Positions 52,001 through 62,785 of a stretch of DNA of 64,000 bases are shown one piece after another. The position numbers and the translations under genes were made by a program. Origin of the DNA: Oenanthe sinensis. Taxonomy: Eukaryota > Streptophyta > Magnoliopsida > Apiales > Apiaceae. Every line of letters starts with the position of its first letter. The stretch's first letter is position 1. The notes beneath the pieces were generated by a model. The model was not told the origin of the DNA. It was given only the letters and a program-made list of their open reading frames with translations, and searched no databases. The stretch spans positions 8,768,001 to 8,832,000 of the forward strand of contig JAPMAC010000231.1 in NCBI GenBank assembly GCA_028671895.1, written 5' to 3'.

Positions 52001-53409
52001 AGACCATGTTGCATACTATTGCAGACCTCCTGACTATTTCTTCTGATGTCAGAAAGGGGGAGAAAAGATCTAAGGACATATGCAAGGTGGATTATGTTTT
52101 AAACTCTTATAAACCTGATGGTGATTGCAGTGGTGTTCCTGATAAAATCCAAGGGAGTCATAAGGGTGGAAAGAGTTTATAAAATCAAACTCTGATTCCC
52201 TTAGGATCTGGAAACGGTAAGCAAACTCTGATGGAACTTGATGAAGATCTGGCTAGAAGGCATGCAGAGGAAGAAAAACCTGAGAATATTGAAGAAAGAA
52301 ACAAGAAAGATACAGAAATGGCAAATAAACTTTTTGAAGAAGATTATCTGGGAATGGATCCAATTGCTGTTGAAGAAGAATTGAAGAAAACTGGTACTGA
52401 AAATGCTCAAGTCGAGTCAAAAAAGAAAAGATATGTGAGTTCAAAGAAAACTCTAGCTCAGAAGAAGGTGCTTGATCAAGAAAAGCAAACTGTAACTAAA
52501 CCTGTTGAAATTTAAACAAAGTCATCTCAAGCAGTTCAGCATAAAGCTCCATTAAAATCAAAAAATCCACTCACCATGCTTGGAACTAAATTTCTTCTAG
52601 GTGGAACAAGTTTTGAATATGAGGAAGAAGAACAACAGTCTTTGTGTAGAAAGAAGAATCCTGATCTTCTATAGATAAAAACTCAAACTTTGACTCTCAA
52701 TGCCAGACTTGGTAAGAACAAGGGAGGTATTGGTGACTCAAAAGCTAAAGTCTACAAAGGAGAAGCAAATACATTTAGGGATCCTTATTCTTTAAAGAAT
52801 AAACCTGAAGAAGAGCTATTATAAGATCATTTGGACAAGCTAATTGTTGTTCATATAGTAAAAGATATTTTTGATGGTGTTATTCCAAAAGAAAAGCTAT
52901 TGTATTTTCTAGAAGATGGGAGTGTGATGAAAATAGTTGAAGAAGATTTGATTCATAAATCATCAAAAGAACTTGAGTATGTTCTTTATTTGTTAAATGA
53001 TGAGAATGAGATCACAGCTAAGTGGGTGAAGATTTAAGAAGGAGTAATTGATGAAAAGAAGAAGAATGAGAGACTTTTGATGATAAACTCCGAGGAATAC
53101 AGACCTAGATATGTGCTTGAAGATGATACTGAAAGGGAAATGATCAAAGGGGATGCAAAGGTCAAAATGGTGTTAAATATTCTGGCACTAATATTAAATC
53201 CTAATGGTCAAAGAGCCTGTTGCATACCTTTGGATGAAAGAATGGAAAGGACATCAATCTACAACTTGAGTGCTGTAATTTTTCAAATTGATGATTCGAG
53301 TGATCAAATGAAGGAGTTGAAGGAAAAACTGGTGGAATTATTGAAGATAGCTGAAAAGAAGTTGCTTGATAATTTTCTGTCTGGAGATTTTTCTTACAAG
53401 AGAGTATAA
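49091..53409 (+). pseudogene. Sirevirus third reading frame of E2, decayed
   Basis: About 4.3 kb after pol, starting MESKGLSFKNYTFYDD. It is held together by long in-phase segments with roughly a dozen stops and a few frameshifts (near 49810, 49960, 51330, 51595). The first 250 codons (LLPNVSFDNDKCFPNFSKNKRIF, DIEGMLPRLFYPTR) resemble the extra 3' ORF of Sirevirus-type elements, often called envelope-like. A Pro/Ser-rich, repeat-bearing middle follows (KALNSDTLNFDHLNSD, EPLNSDTG). A heptad-like coiled coil lies at 51694-52100, with charged helices beyond 52231. No signal peptide or clear membrane segment is visible, so the envelope label is a naming habit. Confidence 0.6.
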
Positions 53410-53499
53410 GACAAGGTAGAAAACTCAAACACTGATACATTTGTCTATGAGGTTTCTGACATCATAAGTTCAAATTTATGTTTTACTGAATAAAACATA

Positions 53500-53512
53500 A
53501 ATTGGGGGAGAT
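53500..53512 (+). other. polypurine tract of E2
   Basis: AATTGGGGGAGAT, directly before the 3' LTR start TGTTAG. It would prime plus-strand DNA synthesis. Confidence 0.85.
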
Positions 53513-54066
53513 TGTTAGATATAAAGAACTGATGCTGTCAGAGAATACTTCAAACAGAGTTTACCGAAGCCAATCAAAGTTTAGATGATGTCATCAGAGT
53601 TTAGAAGATGTTGACAGAGTTTACTCAATCAGAGTTTACTAACTGACAGAGTTTATGATGATCAGAGTTTGATATATAGAAACCGATAAATCATTAGGTG
53701 ATTGGGATAAACAAGGAACTATTTGAATAAAATTCTATTACCTTTCTAGAAGCTATATGTTAGGAAGATAATGATGAAAATAATATTTATGTATTTAATG
53801 ATCATTATCTTTGTTGTAATTGGATAGATGGTTGTGTACTATATAAACACAGGATTAGGTTAACATTGATGTAATCATTTAAGCAATTATCTTTCTCATA
53901 ACCTAGCAGCTCTTAAGAACTTTGTTTTTCTTAAGGGAGTTTGGTATTAAGTTAACCAAAGTTAATAAGAAATAATACTTCTTTTACATACTTGTGTTCA
54001 TAATCGATTGTTTGGTACTATTATATTCAACCCCCCATTCTATAATAGTTTATCATCTAGGTAACA
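53513..54066 (+). mobile_element. 3' LTR of E2
   Basis: 554 bases, TGTTAGATA...TAGGTAACA. The first 150 bases repeat CAGAGTTTA or near forms seven times. A TATA box TATATAAA (53840-53847) and the closing TTCAACCCCCCATTC block follow. The next five bases are AAATA, the right target copy; the left was deleted with the 5' LTR. Confidence 0.85.
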
Positions 54067-54340
54067 AAATAAATTACTTGATTATAGACTAACATTTTCA
54101 AATATTCCTATGTACTGTGATAATACTAGTGCTAATAAAATTGTAGAAAATCTAGTCCAACATTCCAAAACAAAGCACATTGATGTCAGGTATCATTTTA
54201 GTAGAGAACATGTTGAAAATGGTACTGTTGAACTTCTTTATGTTCCAACTGACAGACAGATTGCATATATTTTAACAAAACCACTTGATGAGTCTACCTT
54301 TCTCAGACTGGTAGTTGAGTTAGGTATGTTAAATATATAA
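54067..54340 (+). pseudogene. RNase H C-terminus, probably of E1
   Basis: Reads LLDYRLTFSNIPMYCDNTSANKIVENLVQHSKTKHIDVRYHFSREHV, then PTDRQIAYILTKPLDESTFLRLVVELGM and a stop. This is a second RNase H end, besides the complete one of E2, and it starts inside the domain exactly at the E2 LTR edge. The following sequence is rich in AGACTCTA/GAGTCTG words like those in the E1 LTR, which supports assignment to E1. Confidence 0.7.
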
Positions 54341-54895
54341 TTGCATAGTCATTAAAAGCGGAAAGGTATGTACTTTAATTATAGTCCCTGATTTGTCAAA
54401 CTATAATTTATTATTTCAATATTCATGAAGTACTTTATCTTGATGAAGTCTAATTTCTAGACTCTAACGGGTCTATAGATTCTGAGAGTCTGTAGACTCT
54501 AAAGGCCATGACTATTAGACTCTAAAACAGTTAGAATTCGCGTCTGCAGATTCTGATTATTTTTTGAACCGTTCAAATGACTTGAAATAAGCGGTAACAG
54601 CTATGTTGACAAACTGTAGACTCGTGTATATTGTATGCAACTTAAACAAAATAGAAAATTTACATACATTTTACTCACATTTTTATTGTGAATTATTTCT
54701 TAAGGAAAAAATACAATCAAATCTTTCTATGAAACTTAGTTCATTTTTCAACTCCATCATTCAAATGGTTGCACAATCAACTGTAATGAGAGGACCTAAA
54801 GCTATTGCCTATATCTTTGGGAATTTTGAGTTCATGACAATGAACCATGTCGCAGCTCTAGGAGAGAAGAAGGGTGTAGATGCTGACTACTACCT
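54341..54895 (+). pseudogene. E1 3' region and start of its third frame
   Basis: 54440-54560 holds repeated AGACTCTA, GAGTCTG and TTAGAATT words. A 104-residue frame (54603-54917) then includes MKLSSFFNSIIQMVAQSTVMRGPKAIAYIFGNFEFMTMNHVAALGEKK. By position it would be the beginning of the third frame of E1. The sequence matches nothing I can name. It is cut at 54896 by the E3 LTR; the last residues of the computed frame are LTR sequence. Confidence 0.45.
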
Positions 54896-56071
54896 TGTTA
54901 GGAATTATAAGTTTTGATGATAACAAATTTCTTAGAATTACAATAGGGACTTAAAATTACTTTATAACTAGTCGATGGATATGACTTATAAATATCCATT
55001 GACTAGAAAACCGGTTATCAGTTGAAGCTTGTTTATCAACTGATAAACTGGATTGTAACATTTGATTCAAGTTTCATTATCAATTGATTGTATTGCCTCG
55101 ATGGATGCTATGAAGTAGTCGATTGATATTACTGACTTCAATCTTTAGCTTCTCAACAGATGCGAAGAATGGCTGATCAACTGTTAATATCCCAAGTCAG
55201 AATTCTCACAAGTGAAGTGATCAACTGATATTGAAGTCGATGGATGAAGACACTACTCAACGGATGAAGGCTATCAACGGATACCAATCATCAATTGATA
55301 AAGAACCATCAATGGATAAGGAGTCGATGGATAACTCAATTATCCATCAACACATCAACTGATCAACAGATATCTTATCCATCGATGGATAAGCAAAGGA
55401 GGATCAACTGATAAGCTTAACAACATTTATCAGTTGATTAAAGTTTCCCTATTTAGCCAAAGCCAAGAATTACGGGAACAGTGCAGAAACTGAATCATTG
55501 GAAGACAGTCCTGTCAGGATTGTGAAGACCTTCAAGGCAACACAACATCCAAGGAATATATCAAGACAAAGATATCTCCAGGACTAGTCAGTTCAAAAAG
55601 GAAGGCTATGAAAAGTAGCTAGTTTCTATTTTCATGTAAACAATATAAATTGTAATATTATATTGTTAGCTGTTTATGGAAAACTAGAGATGTAGTTTTT
55701 CTATATAGTAGTTAGAAAAACACAGTAGCAAAGTGAAGGCAATAGTTTTCAAGAACTCAAGTAAAGCAAAGTAAAAATAGGCAGAACTTGTAATGCTTTT
55801 CTGAGTTCCAAATTCAACTTTGTAAGCAGCTTGGTATTCTTACTAAGATCTATTGAAAGCAAAAACACACTAGTGGAAAATCAATCCACTAGTAATTTTT
55901 AACCTTGCTGAGTTTTGTCTTCAATACTTTAATTATCTAGTTCTTAGTTACATCAATCTTAAATAAACACTCTCTTTGAACAAACTTAAATCCGCAAGAA
56001 TTTTCACTTAATTCTTATGTTTGTATTCAACCCCCCTTCTCCAAACTTAGTGTACTTAAGGGCGATTAACA
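54896..56071 (+). mobile_element. 5' LTR of Sirevirus-like element E3
   Basis: 1176 bases, TGTTAGGAATTATAAG...GGGCGATTAACA, closely similar to the solo LTR at 37657. Between 54975 and 55440 it carries dense ATCAACTGATAA, TTATCAGTTGA and ATCCATCGATGG words. One is the perfect 18-base palindrome TTATCCATCGATGGATAA (55375-55392). The left target flank is TACCT; the right end of E3 is outside the window. Confidence 0.85.
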
Positions 56072-56073
56072 AT

Positions 56074-56085
56074 TGGTATCAGAGC
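56074..56085 (+). other. primer-binding site of E3
   Basis: TGGTATCAGAGC, two bases after the LTR, initiator Met tRNA type, identical to that of E1. Confidence 0.85.
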
Positions 56086-56130
56086 AAACTTTCAACAAAC
56101 AGAAAGTCAAGATCTAAAAGTACATCTAGA

Positions 56131-58624
56131 ATGGGTCAAAGAGACACAGGAGTTAAGATTCCAGTGTTAGAGAAAGATGAGTATTTTCCCTGGAAAGTAA
56201 AAATGCACTTGCATCTTCTATCTATTGATCGTTCCTATGTTCATTGCATAGAGAAAGGTCTACATGTGCCTATGAAAATAGTTACAAGTGTAAATGCAGA
56301 TGGTACTCAACCACCAGACAAACTCATTCCTAAATCTGTGAGTGAGTATACAGATGAAGATGAGAAGGAAGTGCACAAGGACAAAAAGGCTATGAACATC
56401 TTGTTTAATGGTCTTGACAAGGACATGTTTGACAATGTCATCAGTTGTACAACCTCCAAAGAAGTCAGGGACACTCTTCAAACCCTCTGTGAAGGCACTG
56501 AGCAAGTAAGAAAGAACAAGATGCAACTCTTGATTCAAAAGTATGAGGCCTTTCACTTCAAGAGTGGTGAAACAATAAATGATACATATAGTAGGTTTCA
56601 AAAGATGTTAAATGAGCTTAAACTATATGGAAGAGTTTATGCTGTTGAGGACACCAACCTCAAATTCTTGAGGTCCTTACCCAAAGAATGGAAACCAATG
56701 ACTGTTTCTATAAGACAATCTCCTGACTTTAAAGATTATACCTTGGATAAGGTGTATGGCATCTTGAAAACCTATGAGTTGGAGCTACAACAAGATGAGG
56801 AAATTGAGAAAAGTCAGAAGAGAGAAAAGTCCATTGCTTTGGTGGTCAAGGATAAGCAAGTTGCAGAAACAGATGAAGATGCTGATTTCAAAGAAGGGAA
56901 GAAAGAAGGTCATGGCAATGGCGCAAATCATGTTAGATATGATGAATCTTCTACTGGTAAAGGAAAAGAACTTTGTGACAATGATGAGTCACTCATCAAA
57001 GATGAAATGGATGAAATAGATGAGCATTTAGCTTTTCTATCAAGAAAATTTTCTAAACTCAAGTTCAAAAGGAATCCAATGCAAAGGCCTGGATCACAGT
57101 TCAGGAGAGACACTCAACAAAGCAAAAATCTTGTTGACAGGACTCAATTCAGATGCTTCAACTGTGGATCGGCTGGTCACTTTTCAAGTGAATGCAGAAA
57201 GCCTAAAATGGAAAAGAGGTCAAAGTCCAGTGATGGTATATATTGACTATAAGAAGAAGTATTTTGACCTGCTTAAACAAAGAGAGAAGGCTTTTGTGAC
57301 AGAAGAAAAGGACTGGGCTGCTGAGGAGGATTCTGAAGAAGAAGAAGAACACATCAACCTTGCACTAATGGCCAATCAAGATGACCAGGAAGCTAGTTCA
57401 TCTAGCAATCAGGTAATTTCTACAAATCTATCTGAGTTGTCCAAGGATGAATGCAATATTACTATTAATGAAATGTCTAATGAATTGTATAATTTGCATG
57501 TCACTCTTAAGTCTTTGAACAAAGAGAACACTAGGCTCAAATTAACATTAGAAACTCTCACTGAAAGAAACAATTTCCTAGAGAGTGAGCTAGTGCAATT
57601 GGACATACTCAAGATGGAAAACAAAGATGCTAGAAATGAGCTAGTTGAGAGTAAAAAGGAAATAGAGAAGTTAAAAGAAAAATTAGAAGATGAACTAAGA
57701 ACCATTGATAAGTGGAACAGGTCAAGTAAAGCTAGTAAGAAGATGAATGACATTCATGGAACAAACTCTTTCACCATGTTGTCTGAAACTCTTGAGAAAA
57801 TAGCCATTGATGAAGATCAATCCTTAGAAAAGAAGCAATCGATTGCTAATTCTGAATCAACTGATAAGAATTATCCATCGATTGATAATGCTATTCCAAC
57901 GGATAATTATCCATCGATTGAGGAATCATCAACTGCTAAAAAATGTGTTATCAAAACCAAGCTTAACAGACCTGTTAAATTTGTCAAAGAAAGTAGCTCC
58001 TCTGGATCTCAAATCAAAGTTGAACAAGCTAATATAAGATTCTTATCTAAAAATCAGTTGAAAGAAAAATTGGAAAAGATAGAACCTAACATTCAGCCAA
58101 ATGAAAAGAAGAAGAAAAATAGAAATGGTAAAGTAGGCATAAACAAGCACAATAACTACACACCTGACAAATATGCTCTTAGGAAAGTATGTGCTAAGTG
58201 TGGTAGTAAAAATCATTTATCTGTGCAATGTAAACTCACCATGCCTACAGCAACAAATGTACCTGCTGTACCTAACATGTATACCAATTCTGTTCTTCCT
58301 CATTTAGTTGATTCTCATGCTATTCATGCTCAGTATGCTTCAATGCCTTATATGTTTAATCCATATCTTGCATTTGCCAACATGAATATGCCTGCCATGC
58401 AATGGAATATGCTTAATAATCTTCATACATCAAATCTTTCCAATTCTGCAAGCATAGGCATTCCAAATATTGGCACTGAGAAGTCTGAGGTAAGGAAACC
58501 AAAACCTAAGGTTGAAGTGGAAGTAAAACCACCTAAACCAAAGGTACAAAAATTGGAAACCAAGCCAAAGATAGCAACTAATAAGAAAGGACCCAAGGCA
58601 ACTTGGGTACCAAAATCAACTTGA
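56131..58624 (+). pseudogene. gag: E3 gag, one frameshift
   Basis: The ATG at 56131 (MGQRDTGVKIPVLEKDEYFPWKVKMHLHLL) follows the primer site by 45 bases and starts the Sirevirus-type Gag. The first part runs to 57246 with the UBN2-like region and zinc knuckle CFNCGSAGHFSSEC (57154-57195), all ligands intact. A one-base shift near 57235 moves the frame; it then stays open to TGA 58622-58624. This second part has an acidic stretch (EEDSEEEEEH), a coiled coil (57470-57700), a second knuckle CAKCGSKNHLSVQC (58190-58231) and a Lys/Pro-rich end. Apart from that shift the gene is whole, the best-preserved Gag here. Confidence 0.85.
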
Positions 58625-59894
58625 TCTGTTTCGACTGTGTGCAGGGAAAAAGAAGAAATCTTTGGTACTTGGACAGTGGGTGTTCAAGACATATGACTGG
58701 AGATAAATCCCTGCTCACAAAGTTTGAGGAGAAAGCTGGCCCTGGAGTAACTTTTGGAGATGACAGCAAAGGGGACACTATGGGATATGGCTTGATTTCA
58801 AAAGAGAATGTCATCATTGAACTAGTTGCATTAGTTGATGGCTTGAGACATAACTTGCTAAGCATAAGTCAACTATGTGACAATGGAAATAAAGTTTGTT
58901 TCACAACAGAAGCATGCATAATTTCTAACAAGGAAGATGGAAGCCTAATTATGACTGGGAACAGAAAAGGAAATGTATACATAGCTGACTTCAATTCAAC
59001 AAGTGCAGATTCAATGACTTGTCTTCTCTCTAAGGCAAGTACAAATGAAAGTTGGTTGTGGCATAAGAAATTAGCTCACTTGAATTTCAAAGCCATAAAT
59101 TTACTGGTCAAGAAAAATCAAGTGAGAGGCCTACCACAAATGGAATTTGTCAAGGATGGACTTTGTGATGCCTGTCAGAAAGGAAAACAAAGGAAGGCAT
59201 CATTTAAGTCAAAATTGGAATCATCAATTGAAAAGCCACTTGAGTTACTACATATGGATTTGTTTGGTCCTGTAAATATCATGTCTATTGCAAAGAAGAA
59301 GTATGCTCTAGTTATTGTGGATGATTTTTCAAGATTCTCATGGACTTATTTTCTACATTCAAAGGATGAAGCTAGTCATCTCATTATCCAGCACATAAGA
59401 GAAATTGAGAAAAACCTTGAATTGGATGTAAAGAAGATAAGGAGTGACAATGGGACAGAATTCAAAAATTCCACAATGAAAGAGTTCTGTGAATCAAAAG
59501 GAATCATACACACATTCTCTGCACCTAGAACACCTCAACAAAATGGGGTAGTTGAAAGGAAAAATAGGACATTGATTGAAGCAGCTAGAACCATGTTGGA
59601 GGATGCCAAACTTCCAACATATTTCTGGGCTGAGGCCATAAACACAGCATGTTTCATTCAAAACATCTCCCTAGTAAATAAAGCTCAAGGGAAGACACCT
59701 TATCAATTGATCAAGAAAGACAAAAAGCCAAAAGTGGGGTTTCTTCATGTTTTTGGCTGCAAGTGCTATGTGCTAAGAAATCAAGGTGAAAACCTAGGAA
59801 AGTTTGAAGCCAAGGATGATGAAGCTATATTTGTTGGGTATGCACTATCAGGCATAGCCTATAGAGTCTACAATCTCAGACTACACATTGTTAT
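58603..59894 (+). pseudogene. pol: E3 protease-integrase, cut by gypsy insertion
   Basis: A single open frame, overlapping the gag end by 22 bases in the -1 frame. It gives LDSGCSRHMTGDKSLLTKF (protease, D-S-G intact), SWLWHKKLAHLNFKAINLL (pre-integrase), LLHMDLFGPVNIMSI, IRSDNGTEFKN and NGVVERKNRTLIEAART (all three integrase acids), then FWAEAINTACF and FVGYALSGIAYRVYNL. No stop occurs before the insertion at 59895, where the text turns into LTR sequence. The RT and later genes would lie beyond the inserted element. Confidence 0.88.
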
Positions 59895-61651
59895 TGTAAC
59901 ACCCCCTTCCCAAAATGAGATGAGGGGTTACTTTCAAACCACAAACCTGTATATAGAGTACTAAAATCCACCTTATAATAAATAAATAGGTCCAACAATG
60001 TCTCCAAAATAATATTAAAACCTCCAGAACAATTCAAAACCTCTAATAATAAACAATGTCTAAAAAGAAATGCGAGAAGTTCAAACGTCCTAATAAATGA
60101 ATTAAAGGTAGCTCTCCATCACAAGCCCAAGATTCCCCCTAAGTACCTGCCAGAAGAAAGAATACGGCATGAGCCAAATGCCCAGTACGGATTGGAATAC
60201 AGTTTATAAAGCAGAAACAAGATATATAGTTTGACAGTTAGAAATAAACATTAATTTTTAAAACAAGGCTGAAGCAAAGAGGGGTTAGGATATTTCATAC
60301 CGATACAGAACAGATAACAGATACACACATCATAGGGTACCTAATGCGTGCAACAAACCGGACAACGTGTACGGCATATACAACGTCACCGTCAAATATC
60401 AAATCACAAATCAAATCAAATCTGGGTGCACCCACGTATCCTCAAACAAATATTAAATGCGCAAAGCTCGCCACCTGAGCTATCAGAAGGATACGCCGTG
60501 ACTAATCACACTGCCACGGAAGTGTCATGCCACTGGTGCCGCAATGACATGGCTGTAGTACCCCCACAGCTGGTTAACTCGGTATACCCTATATCACTCT
60601 AAGGGTTCAAATAAAATAATTTTCACAATTTTAAAATCACCTGAACAGATATTTCAAATATTCTACGCAAATATGTAACATACATAATTTTTGAGAATCG
60701 CAGAGACAAATATTTAAATATTTCGAAACAGACTTTAAAATAACTTTCGGAGAATCAAAACAGTTAAAACGAATAATAATGGAAGGAACAGATTTACGAA
60801 CGGAATGAATTAAATATAACTAATCCTAAAAAGAGTAGCACTGAAGAGAAAGGGGACGAAATCCGTACCTTGAAAATAGCAATTACAATTTCTAACGATA
60901 TTGAAAATCGGCTCGCTAAACGCTAAACTCCTGGCTCCCGATCTAATTACATAAATATAACTTATTATTGTTTTATATTTATTAGCTATTAACGATAATA
61001 GATTATTAAAATATAGCTCGATAAATAATTATTAAATGTTAAACAATCACCGTAAACATCAATGACTTAAAAAAAAACATAACTCGAATTACAAAACTGG
61101 ATCTCTGCTATGCCTCATTCAATATGTATAATATGTATTATATAATCCCCAAACTCATATATGTCAAAACTAGTTATATGCTCATTGACCTGGACAAAAC
61201 ACGAGATTAGCTTGCCTATCACATGCTCACCTATAAAAATATTTAATTATTAATATGAGTGTACAACGCAACAATTGAGGCACAGATTAGTAATAAATAT
61301 TATTAAAGCATAGTATTTCACTTACTTCTTTACCGAATATGCAGAAAGAATTTAGACCATCTTTTCATCCTTTGGTGACCCTTTTCTTCAATTCACCACT
61401 GCGACTTAATCAATTTTAGGGTTTTTATAAAACTCACGGATGTTTATATAAGGGTAGGGTATATATATAAAGGTCTAATAAATATTACTCTTTTTCTAAT
61501 ATAATTACTAATCTAATTTTAAATTCTATTCTAAATCAAATTCAATATAAATAAATATTATTATTAAAATCTAATCTTACAAATTCTAATTCTAATCTAA
61601 TTCTAATTATTAATATCATAACTAATTAAATAAGAAAATACAGATATTACA
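59895..61651 (-). mobile_element. 3' LTR of the chromodomain gypsy
   Basis: 1757 bases from TGTAACACCCCC to GATATTACA. The outer sequence TATATACCTCCTT (61652-61664) is the complement of an AAGGAGG-type polypurine tract. A minus-strand TATA run lies near 61450-61461 (GGTATATATATAAAGG on the plus strand). Confidence 0.85.
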
Positions 61652-61662
61652 TATATACCTCC

Positions 61663-62785
61663 TTAAAAAGGATTCCGTCCCCGGAATCTAACGAAACTAA
61701 AACTCGTACCTGAATCAAATAAGTGCGGATATTTCTCACGGATAGATTCTTCTAACTCCCAAGTAGCCTCTCTCTCAGAATGGTTCTTCCACAAAACTTT
61801 AACAAATGGAATAGTTTTCTTCCTCATAATTCGTTCCTCTCGAGCTAAAATAGTTTCAGCTTCTTCCTCACAAGAAAGATCTTCCCTAATCTTATGTAAC
61901 GGATATTGAACTACGTGCAACGGATGATACTTGTAGCCCCTCAGAACAGACACGTGGAACACATTATGCACATGAGATAACTGTGGTGGCAATGCTAATC
62001 TATAAGCAACTTCCCCTACTCTCTCTAACATCAAAAGGGCCAACATATCTCGGAGTAAGCTTTCCCTTCATACCAAAATGTTTAACACCATTTCAAGGAG
62101 ACACTTTTAAAATCACATGATCACCAGACTCAAATCCGCCAAACTTCCTCTTTTGATCTGCATAGCTTTTGTGACGCAATTGAGCTTCCTTTAAGTTTTC
62201 TTTAGCCTGCTCTATCTTCTCGTTAGTTATCCGAACTAACTCTGACCCTTCAATGACTCTCTCTCCAACCTCATTCCAACAAGTCGGAGCTCTACATTTT
62301 CTACCATACAACGCCTCAAATGGCGGCATGTCAATGCTCACTTGCCAAATATTATTGTACGCAAACTCCACAAGATACAAATATTTATCCCAATCACCAG
62401 AACACTTCAAATCACAAGCCCTTAACATATCCTCTAACGTCTCGATCGTCCTCTCTGACTGTCCATCAGTTTGTGAATGAAAAGTTGTGCTATAATTAAG
62501 GCTCGTACCCCAAGCCTGCTGAAATCCCTTCCAAAAACGCGAAGTAAACCTCGTATCCCTGTCTGAAACTATCGACACAGGCACACCATGAAGTCTAACA
62601 ATATCCCGTTGAAATATCTCTGCCAATTCATGAATAGGAGTAGTCTCTCTAATAGGTAAGAAATGAGCTGATTTTGTAAGTCTATCAACTACCACCCAAA
62701 TAACATCATTCTTCTTGAAGGTCCTTGGTAAACCGGTCACAAAATCCATGGTAATGTTTTCCCACTTCCAAACCGGGATATTCAA
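61663..62785 (-). pseudogene. gypsy integrase and chromodomain
   Basis: 62785-62093: ENITMDFVTGLPRTFKKND, VSIVSDRDTRFTSRFW and HSQTDGQSERTIETLEDML give the three catalytic acids, then RKCRAPTCWNEVGE and DQKRKFGGFESGDHVILKVSP. A TGA at an expected Trp and a frameshift near 62045 separate this from 62046-61663. The second piece reads LERVGEVAYRLALPPQLSHVHNVFHVSVL (GPY/F module) and ILAREERIMRKKTIPFVKVLWKNHSEREATWELEESIREKYPHLF, the chromodomain. Chromodomains guide integration to marked chromatin. Confidence 0.85.

Larger units (their letters stand above)
39991..54066 (+). mobile_element. Sirevirus-like element E2, 5' truncated
   Basis: Order: gag (from its middle), protease, integrase, RT-RNase H, a 4.3 kb third reading frame, polypurine tract and 3' LTR. 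The 5' LTR and start of gag are missing at the junction with E1 integrase near 39990. E2 is broken at 42258-45757 by a minus-strand copia. The sequence after the 3' LTR is the end of an RNase H gene, most simply that of E1. E2 thus inserted into E1, and a later deletion removed both the E1 RT and the E2 left end. The size and extra 3' frame match the Sirevirus genus. Confidence 0.75.

Noticed and set aside
60348..60602. 84-residue plus frame in the gypsy LTR
   Set aside because: Composition follows the GC-richer LTR middle; the element is transcribed from the other strand and no family fits.
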